64,000 bases of DNA from Brevirhabdus pacifica (GTDB taxonomy: Bacteria; Pseudomonadota; Alphaproteobacteria; Rhodobacterales; Rhodobacteraceae), in the NCBI RefSeq assembly GCF_002797755.1, contig NZ_PGFI01000015.1:1-64000 (forward strand), in the 5' to 3' direction. Positions within the stretch are counted from its first letter, which is position 1, and the number at the start of each line of letters is the position of its first letter. Made by a program: the position numbers and the translations under genes. The notes under the pieces were generated by a model that had not been told where the DNA came from, did no database searches, and saw only the letters and a list, made by a program, of their open reading frames with translations. Shown here one piece after another: positions 31,601-40,697 of the stretch.

Positions 31601-33294
31601 CACGGCTCCCAGGTCAGACGGGTTTCGATGTCGAGGGGCAACGCCCCCTCAAGCTGCACGCGCAGCCTTGTGCAGGGCTCATGGCGGCCAAAACCCGGAT
31701 GCCAGCTGCCCGGCTCGACCAGCAGGGTGCCGGCGCTGGTGGCAACCTGCACGTTTCCGTCCGGCCCGGTCAGCCGGGCGTTGCGCGCGGACAGGCTTTG
31801 GGCCTGCCATTCGGGGGTCAGCAGGAAGATGACCTCGGCCCTGTGGTGCGTTGGCAAAGAGCCCTTGCGAGGGCTGTGGACACGGTCCCGCACCAGCAGG
31901 CTGTCGTCGCGCAATTCCCACTGCCGGTGATGGCGGGGGGCGCCGGGCAGCCGTGCATAGCCGTCGTGCCCGGCCTCCAGCATCAGCCGGTCGGCATGGC
32001 GCTCAAGCCGGGGATCAAGGATACGCGCGCGCCGGGCCACCCGGAAACCGCCCCAGACTTCCGAGGAATCCTCTCCGTCCAGAACCAGGGTGGAATGGGC
32101 CTCGGTGCCGCGCTGACGCAGCCGTTCGGCCCCCGAGCCATAGACCGAGGTGCCCGAGTTCACGATCAGCCGCCGTCCCTTCAGCGACAGCTCGAAGCTG
32201 AGGCTGTCGGCATGGGCATGGCCGGGCAGGTAATCCGGCCCCACCGGCGCGGTATCGGCCAAAAGCACCGCCGGGCCGCATTCCAGCCTTGCATAGCCGC
32301 TGTCGGGCAGGCGCAGCGCCCCGCCCTCTGGTCCGGGCCCCCCTGTCTCGGCCGGGCTCAGCCCCAGGCGGGCGGCATAGGCGCGGGCGGCGGCCGGGGG
32401 TGGGGCGATGCCGATGGTGGCATCGTTGAAAAAGGCGATCTCGCCGTCGGGATGGGACAAAAGCGCCATCCAGCGCAGCATGTCCGGCACCCGCGCTTCC
32501 CATTGGGCCACGGCCCGCGCCAGGGGGGCGTCGGGGACCGGCGCAAGGCAGCGGGTCAGGTTGATCAGGTCCAGCACATCCTCGAGCATCACGATGTGAT
32601 ACATCGGGCTCAGTTCGAAATGCCCGCCGTCGGGCAGGATCTGCTCGGGGATTTCGCGGTCCAGAATCCTCAGACCAAGCCGCCGCCAGTTCCGCGCCTC
32701 GGGCCCCTCGAAATAGAGCCCCGCAAACACCAGCGCCTTGGCGTTGGCCAGCAGGTGATTGCCAAGGATGTGCCGTTCAAGGTTGCGGGTAAGCCAGCGC
32801 GCCTGATCGGCCAGGCTGGCGCGGGCGGCGTCCGACAGCCCTTGGCCGGCAAGCGCCCACTTGATCCAGGCCACGATCCGCAGCGAGGTGGGATAGGGCT
32901 CCCAGCCGGTGCCTTGGCCGGGCGGGTTGGCGGCGATCCAGTCGGCGATCAGGGCGTGATGGGCCTGAGAACGCTGTGCCGCATCCGCCGCCAGCAGGTC
33001 GCCGAAATAATGCTGATTGTAGCGCCAGAGCTTGTCGCGCCCCGCGCCGTCCCAGCCAAGTTCCGACAGATGCCCCGCCTGGCCCAGAAACTCGAACCGG
33101 TCGGGGGGCGCGAAACTGGCGCGGGTGGGAATGGGGGCGGTCCAGACAGACGCAGGGGCACGTTCGGACAGCGCCACCCCCCGCCGCGCCTTGGGGTGCC
33201 ACACCCGCCGCCACAGCTGGAACAGGATCTGCTCGGCCTTCAGATGGCGCAGGGTGTGCCAGTAGCGCGAGACCTTTTTCAGGGTCTTTTCCAT
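31600..33294 (-). CDS. Heparinase II/III-family protein
   Basis: 564 residues. The N-terminal two thirds form an alpha/alpha-toroid-type domain (WRYNQHYFGDLL near 93, GTGWEPYPTSLRIVAWIKWAL near 130, ILGNHLLANAKALVFAGLYF near 175, HFELSPMYHIVMLEDVLDLI near 220). The C-terminal part is the beta-sandwich lyase domain with PGHAHADSLSFELSLKGRRLIVNSG near 355. Such proteins in polymer clusters probably trim or modify the polysaccharide during export. No signal peptide is seen at the start MEKTLKKVSRYWH, which is odd for a periplasmic lyase. The ATG overlaps the preceding stop. HSPRKGSLP near 475 is encoded by a short palindromic element. Confidence 0.85.
   Translation of the reverse strand: MEKTLKKVSRYWHTLRHLKAEQILFQLWRRVWHPKARRGVALSERAPASVWTAPIPTRASFAPPDRFEFLGQAGHLSELGWDGAGRDKLWRYNQHYFGDLLAADAAQRSQAHHALIADWIAANPPGQGTGWEPYPTSLRIVAWIKWALAGQGLSDAARASLADQARWLTRNLERHILGNHLLANAKALVFAGLYFEGPEARNWRRLGLRILDREIPEQILPDGGHFELSPMYHIVMLEDVLDLINLTRCLAPVPDAPLARAVAQWEARVPDMLRWMALLSHPDGEIAFFNDATIGIAPPPAAARAYAARLGLSPAETGGPGPEGGALRLPDSGYARLECGPAVLLADTAPVGPDYLPGHAHADSLSFELSLKGRRLIVNSGTSVYGSGAERLRQRGTEAHSTLVLDGEDSSEVWGGFRVARRARILDPRLERHADRLMLEAGHDGYARLPGAPRHHRQWELRDDSLLVRDRVHSPRKGSLPTHHRAEVIFLLTPEWQAQSLSARNARLTGPDGNVQVATSAGTLLVEPGSWHPGFGRHEPCTRLRVQLEGALPLDIETRLTWEP
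31852..31880 (+). repeat. Short palindromic element inside the heparinase-like gene
   Basis: AAAGAGCCCTTGCGAGGGCT. The gene on the minus strand reads it as HSPRKGSLP, in the same frame as the copies at 10974 and 13297. Confidence 0.5.
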
Positions 33295-35456
33295 CACTTC
33301 TGGCAATAGCTGGTCCCGGACCGCAGACCCTCGGCCACCTCGAGGGTGACGCGGGCGACCTCGAACAGCTCGTCTGCCGGGATCGGGGCGGCCCCGCCCT
33401 GGCGCACGGCCTCAAGGAAGGCCTCGGCGCAGGCCTTCTGGCCCTTGTCCTGCCGGCGCAGGGTCTCTTTCCTGAAGCCGCGCCAGCCAAAGCCGCGCAG
33501 CTTGAGGAAATTGTCCAGCTGCAGCGTGCCGCCCGAGGCGAAGACCTCGATCCGCTCTTTCGGGAAGGCCGCGCCGCCGTTGGCCAGATAATGGATCGTG
33601 CCGAAAGAGCCGTCGGCAAAGCCCAGGGTGATGGCGGCCTTGTCCTCGGTCACCGCGACGCCGGGGGCGTCGCCCATGCGCATGGCCTGGGCCGAGACGA
33701 TGGGGGATCCGGCCAGAAAGCGCATCAGGTCGATGTAATGGCAGGCCTCGCCGATGATGCGCCCGCCGCCCGTCTCGGGGTCCTGGGTCCAGTGATCGGC
33801 GGGGATGGCGCCGGCGTTCATGGTCATGATGAAGCTTTTCGGCTCGGCGGTGGCGTCCAGCAGGCGCTTCATGGTGCGGATCTGGGGCGCGAAACGGCGG
33901 TTGAAGCCGACCATCAGGTGACGGGCACTTTCGGCATGGGCGGCCTCGACCTCGGCCAGCCCTTCGCGGTCCAGCGCCAGAGGCTTTTCCACAAAGACAT
34001 GCTTGCCCGCCCGCAAGGCGGCGGCGGTCAGGGCGGCGTGGCTGTCGTGACGGGTGACGATGGCCAAGGCGTTGATCGCAGGCTCGGCGATCACCGCCGC
34101 GCTGTCCGAGGAGGCATGGGCAAAGCCCGCCTTCTGCCCGTGCACCACGCTGCTGGTCCCGCCCGACGAGGCGATCGTGTGCAGCCGGGCGCCTGCGGCC
34201 TTGAAGGCCGGGATCAGCATCCGGGAGGCATAGTTGCCGGCCCCGATGAACCCCATGACAGCGCCGCCCGGTTCGGCGGAAACCCCTTGCGAAGGGCCGG
34301 TTTTACCGGCCTCCAGTGTCACCTGCCGGACATGGCGGGGGGGTACGGCGTGGTCGTATTCCAGCACGATGCCAAGGGCGGTCTTGTCTTCGGACAGCAC
34401 CTTGTAGGCGTCGGGTGCCTTCTCGAAGGCAAAGCGGTGGGTGACCAGCGGGCTCACATCCAGCGCGCCGCTGTCGAGCATGTCCAGAACGGCCTCGAAG
34501 TTGCGCTGCTCGGTCCAGCGCACGAAGCCCAGCGGGTAATCCTGACCGCCGGCCTCGTAGGCCGGGTCGTAGCGGCCGGGCCCGTAGGAGCAGGAGACCT
34601 GAAAGCTCAGTTCCTTTTCGTAGAAATCGGCGCGGCTCAGCTCCAGCCCGGTGACGCCCACCAGCACGATGCGCCCGCGCTGACGGCTCATGCGCGCGGC
34701 CTGGCTGACCGGGTCGCTGGACTTGGTCGAGGCGGTGATGATCACCCCGTCGACCCCCGCGCCGCGGGAAAAGGCCATCGCGGCGGCGACCGGATCCTCG
34801 CCGGCGGCGGGGTTGCAGGTCTGCGCGCCGAAGCCGCGGGCGAGGGCCAGCTTGTCCTCGTCGAAATCGATCGCCATGACCCGGCAGCCCTGGGCGCGCA
34901 GCATCTGCACGGTCAGCAGGCCGATCAGCCCGACGCCGGTGACCACGAAGGCCTCGCCCAGGGTGGGGGCGGCCAGGCGGATGCCCTGCAGCCCGATCGC
35001 GGCCACCACGGTGAAGGACGCGGCCTCGTCCGAGACCCCGTCGGGGATGGCGGCGCACAGGTTGCGCGGCACCCGCACCACATCCGCATGGGGCCCGTTC
35101 GAGACCACCCGGTCACCGGGGCGCCAGTCGGACACCCCTGCCCCGACCTCGGCCACGCGGCCGACGTTGCAATAGCCCAGCGGCAGCGGCTGGGCCAGCT
35201 TGGAGCGGACCGCGTCGACGGTGGTCATCAGCCCGTCTGTCTGCACCTTGTCGAGCACCTGACGCACCTTGTCGGGCTGCGAGCGGGCCTTTTGCAGCAG
35301 GCTGGCCTTGCCGAAATCCACCAGCATCCGTTCCGTACCGGTCGAGATCAGCGACAGGGTGGTGTCGATCAGCAGATGGCCGCGGCTGGCCTGAGGGGCG
35401 GGCGCCTCGACCAGGGTGGTGCCGCCCTTGGCCATGTCCTGGAGAACTTGTTTCAT
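33294..35456 (-). CDS. Bi-domain oxidoreductase (zinc-type alcohol dehydrogenase fused to Gfo/Idh/MocA)
   Basis: 720 residues. Residues 1-370 form a medium-chain dehydrogenase with GYCNVGRVAEVG near 93, VTGVGLIGLLTVQML near 170 and AIDFDEDKLALA. Residues about 395-720 form a Gfo/Idh/MocA domain with GFIGAGNYASRMLIPAF near 400, VEKPLALDREGL near 495 and EACHYIDLMRFLAG near 580. The linker contains KTGPSQGVSAEP, encoded by a short palindromic element. This fusion is regularly found beside heparinase-like genes in polysaccharide clusters; its reaction is not established, but oxidation or epimerisation of a lipid-linked or nucleotide-bound sugar is likely. The gene overlaps the heparinase-like gene by one base. 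Confidence 0.85.
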   Translation of the reverse strand: MKQVLQDMAKGGTTLVEAPAPQASRGHLLIDTTLSLISTGTERMLVDFGKASLLQKARSQPDKVRQVLDKVQTDGLMTTVDAVRSKLAQPLPLGYCNVGRVAEVGAGVSDWRPGDRVVSNGPHADVVRVPRNLCAAIPDGVSDEAASFTVVAAIGLQGIRLAAPTLGEAFVVTGVGLIGLLTVQMLRAQGCRVMAIDFDEDKLALARGFGAQTCNPAAGEDPVAAAMAFSRGAGVDGVIITASTKSSDPVSQAARMSRQRGRIVLVGVTGLELSRADFYEKELSFQVSCSYGPGRYDPAYEAGGQDYPLGFVRWTEQRNFEAVLDMLDSGALDVSPLVTHRFAFEKAPDAYKVLSEDKTALGIVLEYDHAVPPRHVRQVTLEAGKTGPSQGVSAEPGGAVMGFIGAGNYASRMLIPAFKAAGARLHTIASSGGTSSVVHGQKAGFAHASSDSAAVIAEPAINALAIVTRHDSHAALTAAALRAGKHVFVEKPLALDREGLAEVEAAHAESARHLMVGFNRRFAPQIRTMKRLLDATAEPKSFIMTMNAGAIPADHWTQDPETGGGRIIGEACHYIDLMRFLAGSPIVSAQAMRMGDAPGVAVTEDKAAITLGFADGSFGTIHYLANGGAAFPKERIEVFASGGTLQLDNFLKLRGFGWRGFRKETLRRQDKGQKACAEAFLEAVRQGGAAPIPADELFEVARVTLEVAEGLRSGTSYCQK
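34277..34305 (-). repeat. Short palindromic element in the linker of the bi-domain oxidoreductase
   Basis: On the minus strand: AACCGGCCCTTCGCAAGGGG followed by TTTCCGC. Read as KTGPSQGVSA, the same frame as the copies at 8071 and 19034. Confidence 0.65.
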
Positions 35457-35507
35457 TGGAATTTCGATCCTTGCAAACGGTCGGGAGGCGGAAGGGCAGG
35501 TTCGGGG

Positions 35508-36245
35508 TCAGGGACGCGCATAGCTGATGAGCACCGCGCGGTAGGTGCCCTTGAAGACGAACATCGAGCCCGCCGCCGCGCCCACCACGCCCAGGGCGTC
35601 GATCAGCTCGGCCATGTGGGCCGGTGTGCCGGCCCCGCCCAGGATCGTCAGGGGCACGGTGACCCGCTCGCGCAGGGCGCGGGCCAGATCCAGATCGTAG
35701 CCCTGCATCATCCCGTCGCGATCGACCGAGTTCAGCACGATCTCTCCGGCGCCCAGATCGACCGCCTGGGCGGCGAAATCCAGCGGCTTGACCTTGTGTT
35801 TTCGGGTGGCGTTGTGGCTGACCACGCCGGGCCCGCCCAGCAGGCCCTTTTTCACGTCGATCGTCACCACCACCGACTGGCGCCCCACGGCCTCGGCCAT
35901 CTCGCGGATCAGCTCGGGGCGTTCGAGGGCGGCGGCGCTGACCGAGACCTTCTCGAAGCCGAGGGCGATGAGGGCGGCGGCCTGGCGGGCGCTGGTGATG
36001 CCGCCGCCATAGCACAGGGGCATCCGGCTTTCGACGGCGATGCTCTTGAGATGGGCGAAATCGGGCTCGCGCCCCTGGACGCTGGCGTCGATGTCGAAGA
36101 TCGCCAGCTCGTCGACCTCCTTCTCGTTGAAGATCTTGACCGCGTTGATCGGGTCGCCGACGTATTTGTCATCCTTGAACTGGCGGGTCTTGACCAGCCC
36201 GCGATCGCGGATCAGCAGGCTGGGGATGATCCGGGATTGCAGCAT
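35508..36245 (-). CDS. HisF-like cyclase subunit of a sugar amidination system
   Basis: 245 residues. A beta/alpha barrel with RIIPSLLIRDRGLVKTRQF at the start, DELAIFDIDAS near 46, PLCYGGGITS near 75, DVKKGLLGG near 125 and LTILGGAGTPAHM near 200. It is the HisF2 type paired with WbpG-like enzymes in O-antigen clusters, not the histidine-pathway HisF. Its usual role there is to help deliver ammonia from the HisH-like glutaminase. It overlaps hisH-like by a TGATG junction. True his operon genes are absent around it. Confidence 0.88.
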   Translation of the reverse strand: MLQSRIIPSLLIRDRGLVKTRQFKDDKYVGDPINAVKIFNEKEVDELAIFDIDASVQGREPDFAHLKSIAVESRMPLCYGGGITSARQAAALIALGFEKVSVSAAALERPELIREMAEAVGRQSVVVTIDVKKGLLGGPGVVSHNATRKHKVKPLDFAAQAVDLGAGEIVLNSVDRDGMMQGYDLDLARALRERVTVPLTILGGAGTPAHMAELIDALGVVGAAAGSMFVFKGTYRAVLISYARP

Positions 36246-36862
36246 CAGTCGAGCTCCGCGAAATTCTGCAACAGGCGCATGCCGTTGGAATGGCTTTTTT
36301 CGGGGTGGAACTGCATGCCGAAGACATTGCCGTTCTCGACGGCGCAGGGGATGGCGCCGCCGTAGTTCACCCGGGCGGTGACCTGGCCGGGGTCGGCCGC
36401 GTCGAAATAGTAGCTGTGCAGGAAATAGAAGCCGCGCGCGGCGTCGATCCCGTCGAACAGCGCCCCGTGCCCGGCCGGCTCCAGCGCGTTCCAGCCCATG
36501 TGCGGCAGGTGCGGCGGCCGGTTCAGCCCCGAGGTGTCGATGCGGCGCACCTGGCCCTTGATCCAGCCCAGGCCGGGGCGGCTGCCCTCCTCGCTGCCTT
36601 CGGCCAGAAGGTGCATGCCGACGCAGATGCCCAGCACCTTCTTGCGCCGCTCCAGCACCTGTTCGTTCAGCAGGTCCACAAGGCCCGAACGTTCCAGCGT
36701 CTCCATGGTGGGATCGAAGGCGCCGACGCCGGGCAGGATGTAGCGGTCGGCCTTTTCCAGCTCGGACGGCTCGCCCGACAGCAGGTGCGGTATCTTGCGC
36801 TGCTTGAGGATGTTCATGATGGCCGAGACATTGCCCGACCCGTATTCGATGATCCCGATCAT
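36245..36862 (-). CDS. HisH-like glutamine amidotransferase of the sugar amidination system
   Basis: 205 residues, class I glutaminase. VLGICVGMHLLAEGSEEG near 78 contains the nucleophilic Cys, and FGMQFHPEKSHSNGMRLL near 182 supplies the His and Glu of the triad. It should release ammonia from glutamine and pass it to the WbpG-like enzyme encoded nine bp upstream. The start MIGIIEYGSGNVSAIMNIL is typical for the HisH2 branch. Confidence 0.9.
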   Translation of the reverse strand: MIGIIEYGSGNVSAIMNILKQRKIPHLLSGEPSELEKADRYILPGVGAFDPTMETLERSGLVDLLNEQVLERRKKVLGICVGMHLLAEGSEEGSRPGLGWIKGQVRRIDTSGLNRPPHLPHMGWNALEPAGHGALFDGIDAARGFYFLHSYYFDAADPGQVTARVNYGGAIPCAVENGNVFGMQFHPEKSHSNGMRLLQNFAELD

Positions 36863-36871
36863 GTCCCGTTC

Positions 36872-38005
36872 CTAGCGCTTGACCGCGCGTTCGACCCCCA
36901 GGGCCTTGAGCACCCTGGCACCGGCATTGAACATCCACTCCTGGTTTCGGTAGTCGCGATAGGTCTTCAGGGGCATCTCGTGATAGCGGCGCAGCTCGTC
37001 GACGCCGATCCCCAGCTTGGTCGCGATATACTCGAATTCCTCGTCGATGGTCTCGGGGTTGTAGGCGGGCCGGGTCAGCTTTTCCAGCGCCTCCTTGCGG
37101 CTCATCTGATCGGTCAGGATCAACGAGGAATATTGCACCCGCCTTGTATCGTAGCCAAAGCGCGTGGGCAGCCAGTAGGCTTCGAAGAAGCGGGTGAAGC
37201 GGCTTTCGAAATGCTTTTGCGGATAGGGGCGCCAGCCATATTCCGAGGATAACGTGTCGATCGCGATCTTCTTGGAATAGGGCAGCAGGTTCAGCGGCTT
37301 GACCACTTTCACCCCGCGCAGGTAGCGCAGGTAGACCTTGTGAAAGAGGATCGAGCTGAAGGGATAGGTCTTCAGCTCGCGGGTGCCGAACCGGGCCTGG
37401 ATGTCGCGCAGCTGGACCAGATCGGTGCCGTGATAGAGCCATTCCAGCGGGTTGCGCACGCATTCGGTGGCGTAATTGCCGCCGTTCATGATGTATTTGA
37501 TGCCGTGCTTGTTGGCGAAATGGTAAAGCGTGGCGATGAAGGCGTGGTCCTGGGGGATATCCAGATGCGGCACACCGGACTTGAAGAAGGCCAGCTGGAA
37601 GTCGCGCATCTCCTCCCAGTTGATGACCTCGGTATAAAGATCGAGCCCCAGCTTCTCGACCAGCATCTGGATGTTGTTGACCGCGATGTCGCTGTTCCAG
37701 CCGCCGTCCACGTGAAAGACCAGCGGCCGCAGGCCGAACTCGGTCACCAGCAGATGCAGCATGTAGGAGCTGTCGAGCCCGCCGCTCATGCCCAGGATGC
37801 AGTCGAACTCCTTGCCCTCGCCCTCCTTGCGGATCTGCGCCACCATCTCGGCCACCTGTCTGCTGCCGACCTCGTCGGGGTGCCAGTTGGGCTTCACATC
37901 CGCCTCGAACCCGCGGCAATGGTCGCACACTCCCTGCGCATCGAAGCTGATCGCCGGATCGGAGGTGTCCATCACGCAGTTGGTGCAGATCTGGTAGTCA
38001 CGCAT
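36872..38005 (-). CDS. N-acetyl sugar amidotransferase (WbpG/PseA-like)
   Basis: 377 residues. The N-terminal zinc-binding CTNCVMDTSDP...CDHCRGF is followed by the PP-loop GMSGGLDSSYMLHLLV near 73 and HVDGGWNSDIAVNN near 97. Relatives convert an N-acetyl group on a sugar to an acetamidino group with ATP and ammonia: WbpG on ManNAc(3NAc)A-type sugars, PseA on pseudaminic acid. The adjacent HisH- and HisF-like genes supply ammonia. The window also makes UDP-ManNAcA and a pseudaminic-type acid, so either sugar is a possible substrate. Confidence 0.88.
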   Translation of the reverse strand: MRDYQICTNCVMDTSDPAISFDAQGVCDHCRGFEADVKPNWHPDEVGSRQVAEMVAQIRKEGEGKEFDCILGMSGGLDSSYMLHLLVTEFGLRPLVFHVDGGWNSDIAVNNIQMLVEKLGLDLYTEVINWEEMRDFQLAFFKSGVPHLDIPQDHAFIATLYHFANKHGIKYIMNGGNYATECVRNPLEWLYHGTDLVQLRDIQARFGTRELKTYPFSSILFHKVYLRYLRGVKVVKPLNLLPYSKKIAIDTLSSEYGWRPYPQKHFESRFTRFFEAYWLPTRFGYDTRRVQYSSLILTDQMSRKEALEKLTRPAYNPETIDEEFEYIATKLGIGVDELRRYHEMPLKTYRDYRNQEWMFNAGARVLKALGVERAVKR

Positions 38006-38132
38006 GTAGAATTCCTTGGTGGGCGGAAGAAAAGGGTGCGGAAAGCTTTGCTAGGAGGCGGACGGATCCCCCGCCCCGGATAAGGCAACGGTCAGGTGAT
38101 GAAAACACCCCCGCCGCTCCGGAACGCCGTCC

Positions 38133-39323
38133 TCAGGCATGCGAGGCCCCGAAGGGGACCTGCGGGACCGGCGTGGCGCCGGGGCCGCGCGAAGGAACGG
38201 CGGGCGGAGATGACATCATGGTAAACAATCCGAGATAGAAAAATAGGTCGAGAGGGGTGGGGAACAGGCTTGGTTCGCTCACGATGCGCATGAGAATGAC
38301 AAGGTAAAAGACCGTGTTCAACAGCCGGGCGCCCGCGCCGCGGGTCGACAGGGGGATCGCCACGCAAAGAAACAAAATCAGGACAAGATATGGCAATCCG
38401 AAAAAATGATGGGCCCGAATTAGCGAGGAATGGGGGTTCCCGTTATAAGTCGCCTCGATCACCGTAAGCTCGAAATCGGCACCGATCAAAATCGAAAGGA
38501 AATCGAGCTTGTCGACATAGGCTTCCCACATCTCGGCGCGGGCATAATCCACCAGGCCGGCGGAGAGCTTCGTGGCATTGGCCAGGTACCAGACCGCTAG
38601 GTCGTAGAAACGCAGGAAGAAAAGCGCGCTGACCACCCCGACCGCCGCCACCATGATCAGTCGCCGCTTCATGCTGCGCTGGGTGAACCCGTAGAACGCC
38701 ACGCTCAGCAGGACCAGCACCAGCGCTGCCAGCAATGACCCGCGCCCGTATCCTTCGATGGCGATATAAAGGGTCACCACGGGGGTCACGAGGGGCACCG
38801 AGCGTTTCTGATGATACAGAACCACCCCGTAGACCGCCTGCACCAGCACCAGAAAAAGGGTGATGGCGTTACTGCTGGCATCTTTCACCATGTAGTCCAG
38901 CGGCAGGATCGTCTGAGCGGTGGTTGCCAGATACAGCAGGATTATTCCTTGCATCAGCACCAGCATGCCGAACAGCGCCTTGCGCAGGTCTTCGCCATAG
39001 CCGCTCAGCACATAGGCGGCAAACATGCCGAACACGCCGGTAGCGTAATGGAAAGGGGCGAAGTTGGATTTGTAGATGGCGAAGGGCAGCATCAGGGTCA
39101 TCACGGTGAAGACGCTCAGCATCACCATTCGCGCCCCGTCCAGATTGCGGTTCAGGATGCGCCGCCACCCCGCCAGAGCAATCCCTATCGTGACAACCAG
39201 ACCCAGGACCATGAGCGGCAGGTTGAAGTAGAGATATCCCCCCAGCACCAGCGCGAAATAGGCCAGCAGACCCAGGGTGGTCCAAGATGGGCGCAAGCCC
39301 TGTACCCCCATGCGCACCTCCAT
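38133..39323 (-). CDS. Wzy-like polysaccharide polymerase (membrane protein)
   Basis: 396 residues with about ten to twelve hydrophobic segments and a loop near 270-315 (YVDKLDFLSILIGADFELT...NPHSSLIRAHHFFG). The NPHSxxIRxHxxxG motif is found in O-antigen polymerase and ligase-type proteins. It should join repeat units at the periplasmic face. The gene sits between wzx and wbpG-like on the same strand and has lower GC than its neighbours, which is usual for wzy genes. The start could also be at the ATG at 39311. The last 25 residues are a soluble proline-rich tail. Confidence 0.75.
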   Translation of the reverse strand: MEVRMGVQGLRPSWTTLGLLAYFALVLGGYLYFNLPLMVLGLVVTIGIALAGWRRILNRNLDGARMVMLSVFTVMTLMLPFAIYKSNFAPFHYATGVFGMFAAYVLSGYGEDLRKALFGMLVLMQGIILLYLATTAQTILPLDYMVKDASSNAITLFLVLVQAVYGVVLYHQKRSVPLVTPVVTLYIAIEGYGRGSLLAALVLVLLSVAFYGFTQRSMKRRLIMVAAVGVVSALFFLRFYDLAVWYLANATKLSAGLVDYARAEMWEAYVDKLDFLSILIGADFELTVIEATYNGNPHSSLIRAHHFFGLPYLVLILFLCVAIPLSTRGAGARLLNTVFYLVILMRIVSEPSLFPTPLDLFFYLGLFTMMSSPPAVPSRGPGATPVPQVPFGASHA

Positions 39324-39411
39324 CCTAACACGTGCCCGGGACGCTGGCGGTGCCGCCCGAACCGGCCCGGCCCATGGGCGGCATCCTGGAGATGACAGTG
39401 AAATCCAAGTC

Positions 39412-40674
39412 TCAGACCTCTTTCGATTTCAGGCGCCACGGCATGGGCATGACCCGCTGTGCCAGCACCCATGTCAGAAGGAAGATGACCAGCCGGGCAA
39501 CGACAAAGGCGATGACCCCCCCGTGGATACCCAAGATCGGTATCAGTGCCAACAGAAGAGCCACGTTCGTGACGCTTCCGGCCACGGTCACAAGGGACAG
39601 AAGCTCGGTGCGCCGGGCATAGGCCAGGTAGTTGGTCGTCATCAGGTAGCATCCGCCCAGGGCCTGGCCCAGCACCAGCCACCCGATCAGCCCCGCCGCG
39701 GGCAGATAGGCCGGGTCGAACACCAGTGCGACCACCGGCCGGGCCAGCGCGAAGGCGATGAGGGTCAGCACGGCCATCAGGGCGAAATAGCCATAGGTCA
39801 GCTTCACGATCCTGCGCTGTCCCTCCGCCCCCCCGGTCTTCAGCAGCTCGAAAAGCCAGGGCACGTAGGCCTTGTTGAAGGCATCGCAGATCACCCCCAG
39901 CACCATCGAGATCTGGAAGGCGAACAGATAGAGGCCCACCGCCTCGGAGCTGACCATGCGGTTCAGCACGAAGACCCCGAACCAGGTGACGAAGAAAGTG
40001 CCCATCTCGTGGGGCATCAGCGGCACGCCGAAACGCAGGGCGCCGCGAATGTCCTGCGGGCTCCAGCGGGCCCGCAGCCGACCCCCGAGGCGCAGCACCA
40101 CGAGCGCCAGCAGCCCGAAGGCCAGCGCGGCCCACATCACCCCCGAGACCCGCCCCCAGGCGCCCCAGCCCAGCCCCACCACGAACAGCAGGCTGAGCCC
40201 GATATTCAGGGCGCTGTGCCCGATCTGGAAGGCGCCGTAGGCCAGGGGCTTGCGGCGCACCTGATACTGCCCCAGCAGCAGGTTCAGCGTGAAGACCATC
40301 GCCGCCGCCGCCAGCCCGGCCAGCATGAAGCCGGGCGGGATCTGAAGCCAGTCCCCCAGCGGGGCCCCGGCCAGCAGCAGCCCCAGGCCCAGGGTCGTGG
40401 TGGTGGCGGCAAGGATCAGCAGCACGTTGAAGATGTAGACCCCGATCTCCTCGCGGCCGACGTCATAGCTCTGGCGCACCACCGCGCCGGCGGTGCTGAG
40501 CCCGCAAAGCGCCAGGAACAGGGTATAGAGCCCCTGGAACACCCCCAGCAGGCCGAACTCGGCAGGGGGCATGTAGCTGGTCAGCACCGGCAGCAGCAGA
40601 AAGGGCAGCGCGGCGGTCGTCACGCTGGCCACCAGGTAGATCAGCGAGCCTGAAAGAAGGGAAGCGGAGCGCAT
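39412..40674 (-). CDS. Wzx-type flippase (MOP superfamily polysaccharide transporter)
   Basis: 420 residues with 12 predicted hydrophobic segments. It starts LLSGSLIYLVASVTTAALPFLLLPVLTSYM, and the centre has LRFGVPLMPHEMGTFFVTWFGVFVLNRM, typical of oligosaccharide flippases. It should turn lipid-linked repeat units across the inner membrane. It is the only Wzx candidate in the window and lies 23 bp after pseI. The ATG at 40674 has GGAGC-type sequence close upstream. Confidence 0.88.
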   Translation of the reverse strand: MRSASLLSGSLIYLVASVTTAALPFLLLPVLTSYMPPAEFGLLGVFQGLYTLFLALCGLSTAGAVVRQSYDVGREEIGVYIFNVLLILAATTTTLGLGLLLAGAPLGDWLQIPPGFMLAGLAAAAMVFTLNLLLGQYQVRRKPLAYGAFQIGHSALNIGLSLLFVVGLGWGAWGRVSGVMWAALAFGLLALVVLRLGGRLRARWSPQDIRGALRFGVPLMPHEMGTFFVTWFGVFVLNRMVSSEAVGLYLFAFQISMVLGVICDAFNKAYVPWLFELLKTGGAEGQRRIVKLTYGYFALMAVLTLIAFALARPVVALVFDPAYLPAAGLIGWLVLGQALGGCYLMTTNYLAYARRTELLSLVTVAGSVTNVALLLALIPILGIHGGVIAFVVARLVIFLLTWVLAQRVMPMPWRLKSKEV

Positions 40675-40697
40675 GCGGCCTTCGCCCGACAGCCGGC

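Noticed and set aside
32976-36365. Open frame of over 1100 codons on the plus strand opposite the heparinase-like, bi-domain and HisF-like genes
   Set aside because: Low-complexity shadow of well-supported genes; no domain recognised.
35508-36862. Histidine biosynthesis genes hisF/hisH
   Set aside because: No other his genes are near, and the pair is adjacent to a WbpG-like gene, which marks the sugar-amidination type.
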